Source: a bacterium (GTDB lineage Bacteria; Myxococcota_A; Bradymonadia; UBA7976; UBA1532). From it: DNA of 64,000 bases. Within the stretch, counting starts at the first letter, position 1. Each line of letters begins with the position of its first letter. Under the pieces are notes generated by a model. It did not search any database, was not told where the DNA came from, and was given only the letters and a program-made list of their open reading frames with translations. Positions 37,316-44,366 of the stretch are shown here, in pieces. The stretch covers positions 51,899-115,898 of the forward strand of contig JAUHYW010000025.1 in NCBI GenBank assembly GCA_030426085.1, written 5' to 3'. The position numbers were made by a program, and so were the translations under genes.

Positions 37316-38389
37316 TCAGAACCCGCGGAACCAGCCCAGCACGGCCGCGGTGAAGTACGGCGGGATCTGGTGCCCCGTCTCGGGGCCGTACAGACAGTAG
37401 CGGGTCTCGGCCAGACAGCCGGCGTGGGCCACGCACTCGCCCTCCGCGCCGTGGGGCAGCGGCGCGCGGCCATCGCCGCAGGCGTTGTGGGCCCGCCAGA
37501 AGGCGTCCTGCTCGTCGCCGAACGCGCCGGGGTACGGCTGCCGCGCCGCGAAGTGCCCGTCGGCCTGCCCGAAGAAGGTCCACACCGCGCTGCGCCCCAC
37601 GCAGCCCACCGGCCCCGCGGGCGGCTCGAACCAGTACGGGCGGTTGGCGGCGGCCGGGGCCACGGCCGTGAAGCGATCGCCGAGGAAGCAGCCGACCACC
37701 GCCGCCATGTCGCCGCCCCACGAGTGCCCGGTGGCGAACACCCGCCCCGGGTCGAGGCAGTAGCGCGCGCCGAGGCGGTCGAGGAGCTGGCGGGTGAACT
37801 CGATGTCTTCCATGCCATCGGCCGGGGCCGCGTGCGGGCCGAGCTGCCAGCCGCCCAGGCGGCCCCAGGCGCCGAAGTCGCGGGAGAACAGGTCGGGGTA
37901 GACCACGATCTCGTCCGCCCGGCCGCCCCGCTCGAGGTCGAAGTAGGGCCGGATCATGGCCCCGCTCCAGTCGGTGCCGGCGTAGGCCACGATCAGACGG
38001 TGCCGGCGGTCGGGGTCGTAGTCGGCGGGCAAGGTCAGAAAATAGCTGCGCGGGCCGCCGGCGGACGGCGCGAACGCCTCCTCGACCTGCACCCCGCCGA
38101 CGGCGTCCCGCGGGGCCCGACCGCAGCCGGCGGTGCCCGAGAGCGGGGGCCTGGCATCCGGGGGCATGGCATCCGAGGGCCCGGTGTCCGGCGGCATGGC
38201 ATCCGACGGCATGGCATCTGGAGAGGCATCGCCGAGCCTCATATCACGCGGCGCCGTATCACCCATGGGCATGGCATCCGGCGGGGTGTCATCGAGGGTC
38301 ATGTCGTCGCCCGACGACCCACCGCCCACCGGGGCGCAGCCGACCACGAGGGCGAGCGCGACGAGCGAGGCGGGCGGGGTGCAGCGCAT
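37316..38389 (-). CDS. Poly(3-hydroxybutyrate) depolymerase/feruloyl-esterase-like lipoprotein
   Basis: 357 residues from MRCTPPASLVALALVVGCAP (lipobox VVGC); an ATG at 38404 would add five residues. A linker of repeated PDAMP/SDAMP units (~40-85) follows. The catalytic domain is an alpha/beta hydrolase of the LpqC/PHB-depolymerase group: YFLTLPADYDPDRRHRLIVA, nucleophile elbow GHSWGGD, and a terminal ETGHQIPPYF with the likely catalytic His. Six or more Cys residues could form disulfides as in secreted esterases. The substrate is unknown. Divergent from the quinone oxidoreductase gene. Confidence 0.83.
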   Translation of the reverse strand: MRCTPPASLVALALVVGCAPVGGGSSGDDMTLDDTPPDAMPMGDTAPRDMRLGDASPDAMPSDAMPPDTGPSDAMPPDARPPLSGTAGCGRAPRDAVGGVQVEEAFAPSAGGPRSYFLTLPADYDPDRRHRLIVAYAGTDWSGAMIRPYFDLERGGRADEIVVYPDLFSRDFGAWGRLGGWQLGPHAAPADGMEDIEFTRQLLDRLGARYCLDPGRVFATGHSWGGDMAAVVGCFLGDRFTAVAPAAANRPYWFEPPAGPVGCVGRSAVWTFFGQADGHFAARQPYPGAFGDEQDAFWRAHNACGDGRAPLPHGAEGECVAHAGCLAETRYCLYGPETGHQIPPYFTAAVLGWFRGF

Positions 38390-38482
38390 GGGCCACCGTA
38401 GCATGGGCGTCCGGGCCCTGCCGCCCGGGCGCGCGCCGGTGTAGAGTCGGGGCCGCCGTGCACGGACGAACGGAGGTCGAGC

Positions 38483-39460
38483 ATGCGCGCCATCATCTGC
38501 CCCGAGCCGGGCCCGCTCTCGGCCCTCGAGCTGCGCGAGGTCGACGACCCCACCCCGGGCAAGGGCGAGGTCCTCATCGACGTGGCCGCGGCGGGGGTCA
38601 ACTTCCCCGACGTGCTCATCGTGCAGGGGCTCTACCAGTTCAAGCCGCCCGGCGCGTTCTCCCCCGGCGGCGAGGTGGCTGGCGTGGTCTCGGCGATCGG
38701 CGAGGGCGTCGACGGCATCGCGGTCGGTGATCGGGTCGCGGCGGTGATCCCGTGGGGCGGCTTCGCGGAGAAGGTCTGCGCGCCCGTCGGGGCCCTCGTG
38801 CCCATCCCCGACGGCATGGATCCGGAGACCGCGGCCGCCTTCAACCTGACCTACGCCACCGCCCTGCACGCCTTGCGGGACCGCGCCGCGTTGCAGCCGG
38901 GCGAGACGGTGCTGGTCCTCGGCGCGGCCGGCGGGGTCGGGCTGGCGAGCATCGACGTGGCCAAGGCCATGGGCGCCCGGGTCATCGCGGCCGCGTCCAG
39001 CCCCGAGAAGCTCGCCGCCTGCACCGCCGCGGGGGCCGACGCGGTCATCGACTATCGCGCCGAAGACCTGAAGACGCGGGCCAAGGCGCTGACCGGCGGC
39101 AAGGGCGCCGACGTGATCGTCGACCCGGTCGGCGGGCCGTACAGCGAGCCGGCGCTGCGGGCCACGGCGTGGAGAGGCCGCTTCCTGGTCATCGGCTTCG
39201 CGGCGGGCGACATCCCGAAGATCCCGCTCAACCTGACGCTGCTCAAGGGCTGCGCGGTCGTCGGCGTCTTCTGGGGCTCGTTCGTCGCCCGCGAGCCGGC
39301 GGCCCACGCCCGCAACCAGGCGCAGCTCGCGGCGTGGTTCACCGCCGGCGAGCTGAAGCCGCTGATCTCGGCCCGCTACCCGCTCGAGCGGGCGGTCGAG
39401 GCCCTCGAAGCGCTCGCCGGCCGACACGCGCGGGGCAAGCTGGTCGTGACCATGGGGTGA
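38483..39460 (+). CDS. NADPH:quinone oxidoreductase family (zinc-independent MDR)
   Basis: 325 residues. Medium-chain dehydrogenase/reductase fold with GVNFPDVLIVQGLYQFKPP and PGGEVAGVVSAIGEGV in the catalytic half, AAGGVGLASIDVAKAMGARV as the NADP-binding motif, and no structural zinc Cys cluster, matching the QOR subgroup. Probably cytoplasmic reduction of quinones or enones. In-frame after its TGA another 34 codons stay open and look coding-like (see findings). The next gene lies 134 bp downstream. Confidence 0.9.
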   Translation: MRAIICPEPGPLSALELREVDDPTPGKGEVLIDVAAAGVNFPDVLIVQGLYQFKPPGAFSPGGEVAGVVSAIGEGVDGIAVGDRVAAVIPWGGFAEKVCAPVGALVPIPDGMDPETAAAFNLTYATALHALRDRAALQPGETVLVLGAAGGVGLASIDVAKAMGARVIAAASSPEKLAACTAAGADAVIDYRAEDLKTRAKALTGGKGADVIVDPVGGPYSEPALRATAWRGRFLVIGFAAGDIPKIPLNLTLLKGCAVVGVFWGSFVAREPAAHARNQAQLAAWFTAGELKPLISARYPLERAVEALEALAGRHARGKLVVTMG

Positions 39461-39594
39461 GGGCCCGGGCCCTTCGGCGAGCACCCCCACGTCATCCGGG
39501 CCGACGGGCCGGCGGTCGGGGCCTTCGCGGCGGGCGCGGGGGCCTTTCGCCGCCCGCTGGACTGACCTACGCTGGCGCCCTCAGCGGAGACTTC

Positions 39595-40308
39595 ATGGGC
39601 CGAGACGTCCTCATCCCCGACGGCGACGACACACCCCGGCCGGCCTACGCGGCGACGCCGCCCGACGCGGCGCGGGGGGTGGTGGTCATCCACGAGCTCT
39701 ACGGCCGGGCGCCGGAGGTCGACCGGGTCGTCGACCGGTTCGCCGGGCTGGGCTACGCGGCGGTGGCGCCCGACCTGTTCCACCGGGGGCGGGCGGGCTG
39801 CGTCTGGCGGGTCATGCGGGCGATGCGCGACGGCGGCGACATCCCCGCCACCCGCCAGACCCGGCGGGCCCGGGACTGGCTGGCCGAGCAGTGCGGCCTC
39901 ACCCGGGAGGCCATCGGGGTCATCGGCTTCTGCTTCGGCGGGGGCTTCGCGCTGATGGTGGGCCACGACTTCGGGGCCGTCTCGACCAACTACGGCATGG
40001 TGCCCCCGACCGAGCGGCTGCGCGGTCTGCCGCCGGTCATCGGGTGCTACGGCGGGCGCGATCGGGTGTTCCGGGGCAACGCGGCGGCGCTGGGGACGCG
40101 CCTGGAGGCGGCGGGGGTCGAGCACGAGGTGCACCTGTTCGACGGGGTGGGCCACTCGTTCCTGACCGACGGCGATCGCCCGGTGTCGTATGGCCTGACC
40201 CGCCCGCTCTTCCAGATCCGATTCGACCCCGAGACCGCCGAAGCCGGCTGGGAGCGGATCCAGGCGTTCTTCGATCGCCACCTGCGCCCCGGTGCGGCGT
40301 GCCCCTGA
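39595..40308 (+). CDS. Dienelactone hydrolase family protein
   Basis: 237 residues from the ATG at 39595 (GGAG five bases upstream). Alpha/beta hydrolase with VVVIHELYGRAPEVDRVVDR, a Cys nucleophile in GFCFGGGFAL where dienelactone hydrolases have GxCxGG, Asp in YGGRDRVF and His in DGVGHSFLTD. This complete Cys-His-Asp triad fits the DLH family acting on lactones or related esters. It is the last housekeeping-style gene before the accessory block; a half REP-like sequence starts two bases after its stop. Confidence 0.88.
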   Translation: MGRDVLIPDGDDTPRPAYAATPPDAARGVVVIHELYGRAPEVDRVVDRFAGLGYAAVAPDLFHRGRAGCVWRVMRAMRDGGDIPATRQTRRARDWLAEQCGLTREAIGVIGFCFGGGFALMVGHDFGAVSTNYGMVPPTERLRGLPPVIGCYGGRDRVFRGNAAALGTRLEAAGVEHEVHLFDGVGHSFLTDGDRPVSYGLTRPLFQIRFDPETAEAGWERIQAFFDRHLRPGAACP

Positions 40309-40310
40309 CC

Positions 40311-40329
40311 CCGATCGAGGTGCCCGGCA
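40311..40329 (+). repeat. Half REP-like element at left edge of accessory block
   Basis: CCGATCGAGGTGCCCGGCA, identical over 19 bases and in the same orientation to 60390-60408, where it continues into a full palindrome. Here only the left arm and centre are present; the sequence after it (ACTATCGGG) differs. Confidence 0.6.
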
Positions 40330-40670
40330 ACTATCGGGCGCACCCCAGCAAACCCAGCGGGCGTGTGGATTCGGCCGAATTGTCAGATAGTTGCAGATGC
40401 TCTCCAGTGACGTCTTCTACCGCCGCTTCCCCTATCTATGCGGCCCGAACCTGGAACGTCGGACGGAACATCTCGATCGTTCGGCACTCGACACGCCTCC
40501 CGGCCCGTGAGTGGCGTGGCCACGCCGACCCGAGGTACTCCATCCTCCCGGGTCGGCCGCGGTTGGCCGGCATCTAGTCGAGCCTCGTGCCGCGAAGCGC
40601 CATCCCGGGAGCGAAGCACTGCTCGCTGACGGGCTTGCGCGTGGTCGAGGCTGAGCGATAGCGTCAACCG
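40330..40670. other. 341-bp intergenic region without a recognisable gene
   Basis: No start-bearing frame has coding character here. The base composition is more mixed than in flanking genes. It presumably carries the promoter of the ECF sigma gene, but no -35/-10 pair could be chosen with confidence. Confidence 0.5.
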
Positions 40671-41207
40671 ATGAGCGATGGCGACGACTTGATGGCCGAT
40701 CTCTATGGCGAACTCCGCAAGCTCGCCCACGCTCGCATGCAACGCCTGCGTCCCGGGCAGACCCTGCAACCGACCGAGTTGGTGCACGAGGTCTATCTGC
40801 GTCTGGCCGGGGATGGCCGCTGGAACCACCGGGGCCACTTCTTCGGTGCGGCTGCGTTGGCCATGCGTCGGGTCATCGTCGATCAGGCTCGACGCAAGCA
40901 GGCGCTGCGCCGCGGGGGTGACTACACGTTCGTCGGCGAGCACATGACGCTGCCCGACCCTGCGTCCGATGATCAGCGAGGGCGCTCGGTCGAAGAGGTC
41001 CTCGCGCTCGATCATGCGCTCGAGAGGTTGGAGCAGGACTACCCGCGCAAGGCCCGGGTGGTCCAGATGCGGTGCTTCGGGGGCTTCACCCGGGAGCAGA
41101 TCGCCGAGGCACTCGAACTCGACGCCCGCACGGTGGATCGGGACTGGCGCTTCGCCAAAGCCTGGCTGCGCAAGGCGCTCGACGAGCAGCCCGTCGACGA
41201 TGGCTGA
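40671..41207 (+). CDS. ECF-type RNA polymerase sigma factor (Sig70-ECF, TIGR02999-like)
   Basis: 178 residues. Region 2: MADLYGELRKLAHARMQRL, LQPTELVHEVYLRL, HFFGAAALAMRRVIVDQARR, the pattern of the ECF group common in Planctomycetes and Myxococcota that often accompanies Ser/Thr kinases. Region 4: ARVVQMRCFGGFTREQIAEA followed by TVDRDWRFAKAWLRKAL. Complete, with no C-terminal extension. No anti-sigma gene is adjacent; kinases at 51138 and 53143 lie 10 kb away in the same block. It is alone on its strand and convergent with a small lipoprotein gene. Confidence 0.9.
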   Translation: MSDGDDLMADLYGELRKLAHARMQRLRPGQTLQPTELVHEVYLRLAGDGRWNHRGHFFGAAALAMRRVIVDQARRKQALRRGGDYTFVGEHMTLPDPASDDQRGRSVEEVLALDHALERLEQDYPRKARVVQMRCFGGFTREQIAEALELDARTVDRDWRFAKAWLRKALDEQPVDDG

Positions 41208-41337
41208 GCGGTGGTCCGTCGCCCGATGATCCTCGAGGCATCGGCCGGGCGACTCTGGGAATCGTGGGGGCGTCCCGATCACGAACGGGCGGAACGCGCC
41301 GTCGCTCACTCTCGATCAGGCTGACGCGTCCGGGGGA

Positions 41338-41697
41338 TCAGGTTTCGGTGGGGCACTGGCAGCGGACCTCGGTGACGACCTCCGCAGGGCCGGGGCCAGC
41401 GTTGTCGCTGGCCATTTCGACGACGCACTCGTCGATGCATCGGCACCGGACCTCCCACACCCCGGGGATCCCGCTGTGTGGCCCGGTCGGGGCGCTTCCG
41501 GTCTGCGGCCGGCACACCAGCAGGTGCGCTCGATCGAAATCGCAAGCCATGGGCCGCGCGATGTCGCACGCATCTCCGACACGGCCGAGGAGCTTCAGGG
41601 AGAATTCGTGGCCACAGCCGGCGAGCGCGGTGGCCAACGCGACGAAGAAGACGACGCGCGGCCACCGCGAGCGGAGAGGCAGGGGCTGACTCTTCAT
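41338..41697 (-). CDS. Small Cys-containing lipoprotein
   Basis: 119 residues from MKSQPLPLRSRWPRVVFFVA, lipobox LAGC. The mature part has an even spread of Cys (DACDIARPMACDFDRAHLLVC, abbreviated; CRCIDECV; CQC at the end), so probably several disulfides. The frame extends upstream without a signal sequence, so this start is preferred. It shares its general design (small, exported, Cys-rich) with the genes at 41786, 47113 and 48955. No family recognised. Confidence 0.65.
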   Translation of the reverse strand: MKSQPLPLRSRWPRVVFFVALATALAGCGHEFSLKLLGRVGDACDIARPMACDFDRAHLLVCRPQTGSAPTGPHSGIPGVWEVRCRCIDECVVEMASDNAGPGPAEVVTEVRCQCPTET

Positions 41698-41785
41698 CAG
41701 CCGTGCTCCAGGTAGGGCGGGAGCCGAGGTAGGGCAGCCGGGAGGTCGCGCTGCGCCCACCACGGAGCCCTTCGACCGCTGAGGC

Positions 41786-42541
41786 TCACTCGCGGGCGCC
41801 GGTGACGTTCGCCCGCACGGTCAGGCCGAGGCGGCCGATGCGCGCGGCCTCGCCCTCGTCGGCGACGTCGCACAGCAGGCTCAGGTCGGCCAGGTAGCGG
41901 GCGTCGAGCGCATAGCCCGCGTCGCGGTCGATGCGCCCGTCGATGGCCTGGGTCAGCACGCCGATCGTCAGCCCGCACAGCGGCGGCACCGCCAGCGCGA
42001 TGCCATCGAGCGAGGCGGTGGCGAAGCGGCCGCTGCGGGTCACCAGCCAGGTGCCTTCGTGCACCTCGCCGCCGACGGTCGTCAAGGCGCCGAGCATGCG
42101 ATAGACGCCGAAGAAACCGCCCGGGCGCACGGTCACGTCGAAGGCTCCGCTCATCTGATCGCCGGCGTGCTCGATGGCCCGCAGCGCGGCGTCGGTCACC
42201 GCCTGGCACAGCCCGGGCCCGATGTCTTCGAGGCCCACGAGGTTGTCGATCTGCCACGCGCACAGCATGCCGATCCGCAGCATGTTGCCGAAGCGGCCGA
42301 AGTCATCTTCCGGGGCGCAGGCGAGGCCGTCGAACGACAGGGTGTGGCTCTCGGGGGTCGTCAGGTGCACCGCGCCGTCGGCGGCGGTGAACTCGAAGTC
42401 CTGGAGCCCGATGCTGATGTCGATCGAGTCACAGGCCACCGCGTAGCGGCCGTCGAGGTCGTCGGGGGTCGCGTGGGCCGCGGTCAGCGAGCCGCTGACC
42501 AGGAGCGCGGCCACGAGGGACAGGGGGTTGAAGTGGGACAT
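41786..42541 (-). CDS. Secreted protein of unknown function
   Basis: 251 residues from MSHFNPLSLVAALLVSGSLT, with AGGAG upstream of the ATG at 42541; signal peptide ends near AAHA. The mature protein has alternating strands and four Cys (VACDSIDISIG, LACAPEDDFG, MLCAWQID, LSLLCDVADEG). No catalytic motif seen. It lies between a small lipoprotein and the sigma factor at 42768 on the same strand, separated from the latter by a 226-bp gap that contains an A/T run (gttttttttc) near 42630 and no gene. Confidence 0.7.
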   Translation of the reverse strand: MSHFNPLSLVAALLVSGSLTAAHATPDDLDGRYAVACDSIDISIGLQDFEFTAADGAVHLTTPESHTLSFDGLACAPEDDFGRFGNMLRIGMLCAWQIDNLVGLEDIGPGLCQAVTDAALRAIEHAGDQMSGAFDVTVRPGGFFGVYRMLGALTTVGGEVHEGTWLVTRSGRFATASLDGIALAVPPLCGLTIGVLTQAIDGRIDRDAGYALDARYLADLSLLCDVADEGEAARIGRLGLTVRANVTGARE

Positions 42542-42767
42542 GGTGTGTCTCCTTTCTCGGTGTCGAGTGGGTCGTGGAAGGCCTTCGTTCATCCGTGCGC
42601 AGGGTGGGCGAAAACCTCGACATCGAGGCGTCGTTTTTTTTCGCCGGCCGCTCAGAACCGCACCAGGACGCCGCCCGGGCATACGCTGGCTCGGCTGCAA
42701 GGCATGCGAACGGACATGGGACAGTCGGGCGCCCGGCGCGGTCGACCCGAGGGGCTCCGGCTGACGA

Positions 42768-43640
42768 TCACTCGGCCCGAGCGACCCGCGTGCCGACCTT
42801 CTTGAGCGCCGAGCGGGCCTTGTAGACCTGATTCGGGGTCACCCCGAACGCCTCGGCGACCTCGGCCACCGGCCGACCTTCGAGCAGGGCGTATGCCATC
42901 CGCAGGCTGCGGTCGCTGAGCGCGTCGCGGGCCGCGGCGTCGATCGCTTCGACGGCGTATGACATGCGCGTCGCCTCCTCGGGTCCGAGGCCGCGGCTGG
43001 CGACCGCCACCGCCTCGTCGAGCGAGCGATGGATCCGATCGCGGCCCCGCTTCTGCCGACCCGCGTCGCGCAGACGGGTGCGCACGGCGCGCTCCGTGGC
43101 CACGCCGACCCAGTTCTCGAGGCTCGTCCCGCCGTTCGGGTGCCACCCGTCGAGGGCCCGGGTCACCTGCAACCAGGCGTCCTGCGCCGCGTCGTCGACG
43201 TCGGTGCCGCCCCAGCCGCAGCGGCCGAGCACCCGGTGCACCCGGGCGTAGACCACCGCGCGCAGCCGCCGGGCCAGGTGGTTGCCCGCCCGGGTGTCCC
43301 CCGCGCGCCAGCGCTGCACCAGCCGCCGGTCGAGCACGGCGAGTACATCGCCGAGCAGGTCGAGCACGGTGTCGTCGAGCGCCCCGTCGAAGTCGTCGTC
43401 GGCCGCGCAGCGGGTGAGCGCCTGCCCCCGATCGGCGATCAGCCGGCGCCAGACCAGATCCAGCGCCTCGGCCCGGTCGGCGGGCCCGGCCAGCGCGCCC
43501 AGCCGCCGGTCGCACTCGGCGTCGGTGCGCCGCCGGATCTGCGGCCGCACCCGCGCGGAGAGCGCGCGCCACGCCGGGAGATCCGCCAGGGGCTCCCGGA
43601 ATGCGCGGGCGATGAGATCGGTGATGTGCGCGTTGGGCAA
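42768..43640 (-). CDS. ECF-like sigma factor, divergent from the CHAT cassette
   Basis: About 290 residues. The N-terminal ~130 residues are a helical extension unlike standard ECFs. Region 2-like: TDVDDAAQDAWLQVTRALDG and SLENWVGVATERAVRTRLRD. Region 4-like HTH at the C-terminus: MAYALLEGRPVAEVAEAFG followed by VTPNQVYKARSALKKVG. No ATG exists at a sensible place; a TTG at 43640 (PNAHITDLIARAF) is proposed without a clear Shine-Dalgarno, so the start is uncertain. It is divergent, 105 bp apart, from an anti-sigma-like gene and a TPR-CHAT gene, which suggests a regulatory triad (inference). Confidence 0.7.
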   Translation of the reverse strand: MPNAHITDLIARAFREPLADLPAWRALSARVRPQIRRRTDAECDRRLGALAGPADRAEALDLVWRRLIADRGQALTRCAADDDFDGALDDTVLDLLGDVLAVLDRRLVQRWRAGDTRAGNHLARRLRAVVYARVHRVLGRCGWGGTDVDDAAQDAWLQVTRALDGWHPNGGTSLENWVGVATERAVRTRLRDAGRQKRGRDRIHRSLDEAVAVASRGLGPEEATRMSYAVEAIDAAARDALSDRSLRMAYALLEGRPVAEVAEAFGVTPNQVYKARSALKKVGTRVARAE

Positions 43641-43745
43641 GGTGGGCCGCGTATGATATCTGCCGAGGGTGAGTTTCGGAGGGTAGACGAGGCGGCGGAC
43701 GGCGTAAACCGGGCCGCGCACACCTCGCCGCGCAGGAGACGACGA

Positions 43746-44366
43746 ATGAATCGTGACCCGACCCCTCCCCTCGACGACGCCGAGCTTCTGGCCTGGCTGG
43801 ACGGCCGGTTGAGTCGCGGCGCCCGCGCCCGGGTCGACGCGCGGCTGGCCGACGACGCGGCTGCCCGCGACCTGCTCTTCGATCTCGCGCGCGGCCCGTC
43901 TCCGGGCTTCGCCGCCGCTGTGCGGACCGCCGCAGCCGCCGAGACCCCCGACCTGCTCGCCTACGCCCTCGACGGTCCCTACGGCGGGATCAAAGCCGCG
44001 ATGGACGATCCGCGTGAGGCCGACGGCGACGCGCCGCCGGTCTACGCGGCCGATGGTGTCGTCGACCTCATCCTGCGGCCGGGCGCGCCGCTGAGCGAGA
44101 CGCCCCAGGCCGCGATCTTCGTCTGTCGGGGCGACGGGCCGCTCACCGCGCCCGATGTGTCCGTGCGAAAGGCGCCGGGCGGCGCCATGCGGCTGCGGGT
44201 CCCCGCCGCGCGGCTGTTCGCCGAGGCCGGGCGCTACGCGATCTGCGTCGCCATCGGCGCCGATGTGGACGCCCGCTTCGTCGGGCGAACCCTGATCGAG
44301 GCGCGGCGCGACGAGCCCGACATCCGCTGGCTCGCCGCCGATGTCTTCTTCGACCCCAGCGACTGA
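43746..44366 (+). CDS. Anti-sigma-like soluble protein upstream of CHAT protease
   Basis: 206 residues from the ATG at 43746 with AGGAG upstream. The N-terminus LDDAELLAWLDGRLSRGARA followed by RVDARLADDAAARDLL has the helix pattern of anti-sigma N-terminal domains (zinc-finger family), but lacks the His-Cys-Cys residues. No transmembrane segment follows; the rest (~130 residues) is a beta-rich domain ending AADVFFDPSD. It overlaps the CHAT gene start by 26 bp and is divergent from a sigma factor. Role as inhibitor of that sigma and as a protease target is inference. Confidence 0.6.
   Translation: MNRDPTPPLDDAELLAWLDGRLSRGARARVDARLADDAAARDLLFDLARGPSPGFAAAVRTAAAAETPDLLAYALDGPYGGIKAAMDDPREADGDAPPVYAADGVVDLILRPGAPLSETPQAAIFVCRGDGPLTAPDVSVRKAPGGAMRLRVPAARLFAEAGRYAICVAIGADVDARFVGRTLIEARRDEPDIRWLAADVFFDPSD

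Noticed and set aside
42541..42700. Upstream start of the secreted protein at 42700
   Set aside because: It would bury the signal peptide; the ATG at 42541 has a good AGGAG and a proper signal sequence.
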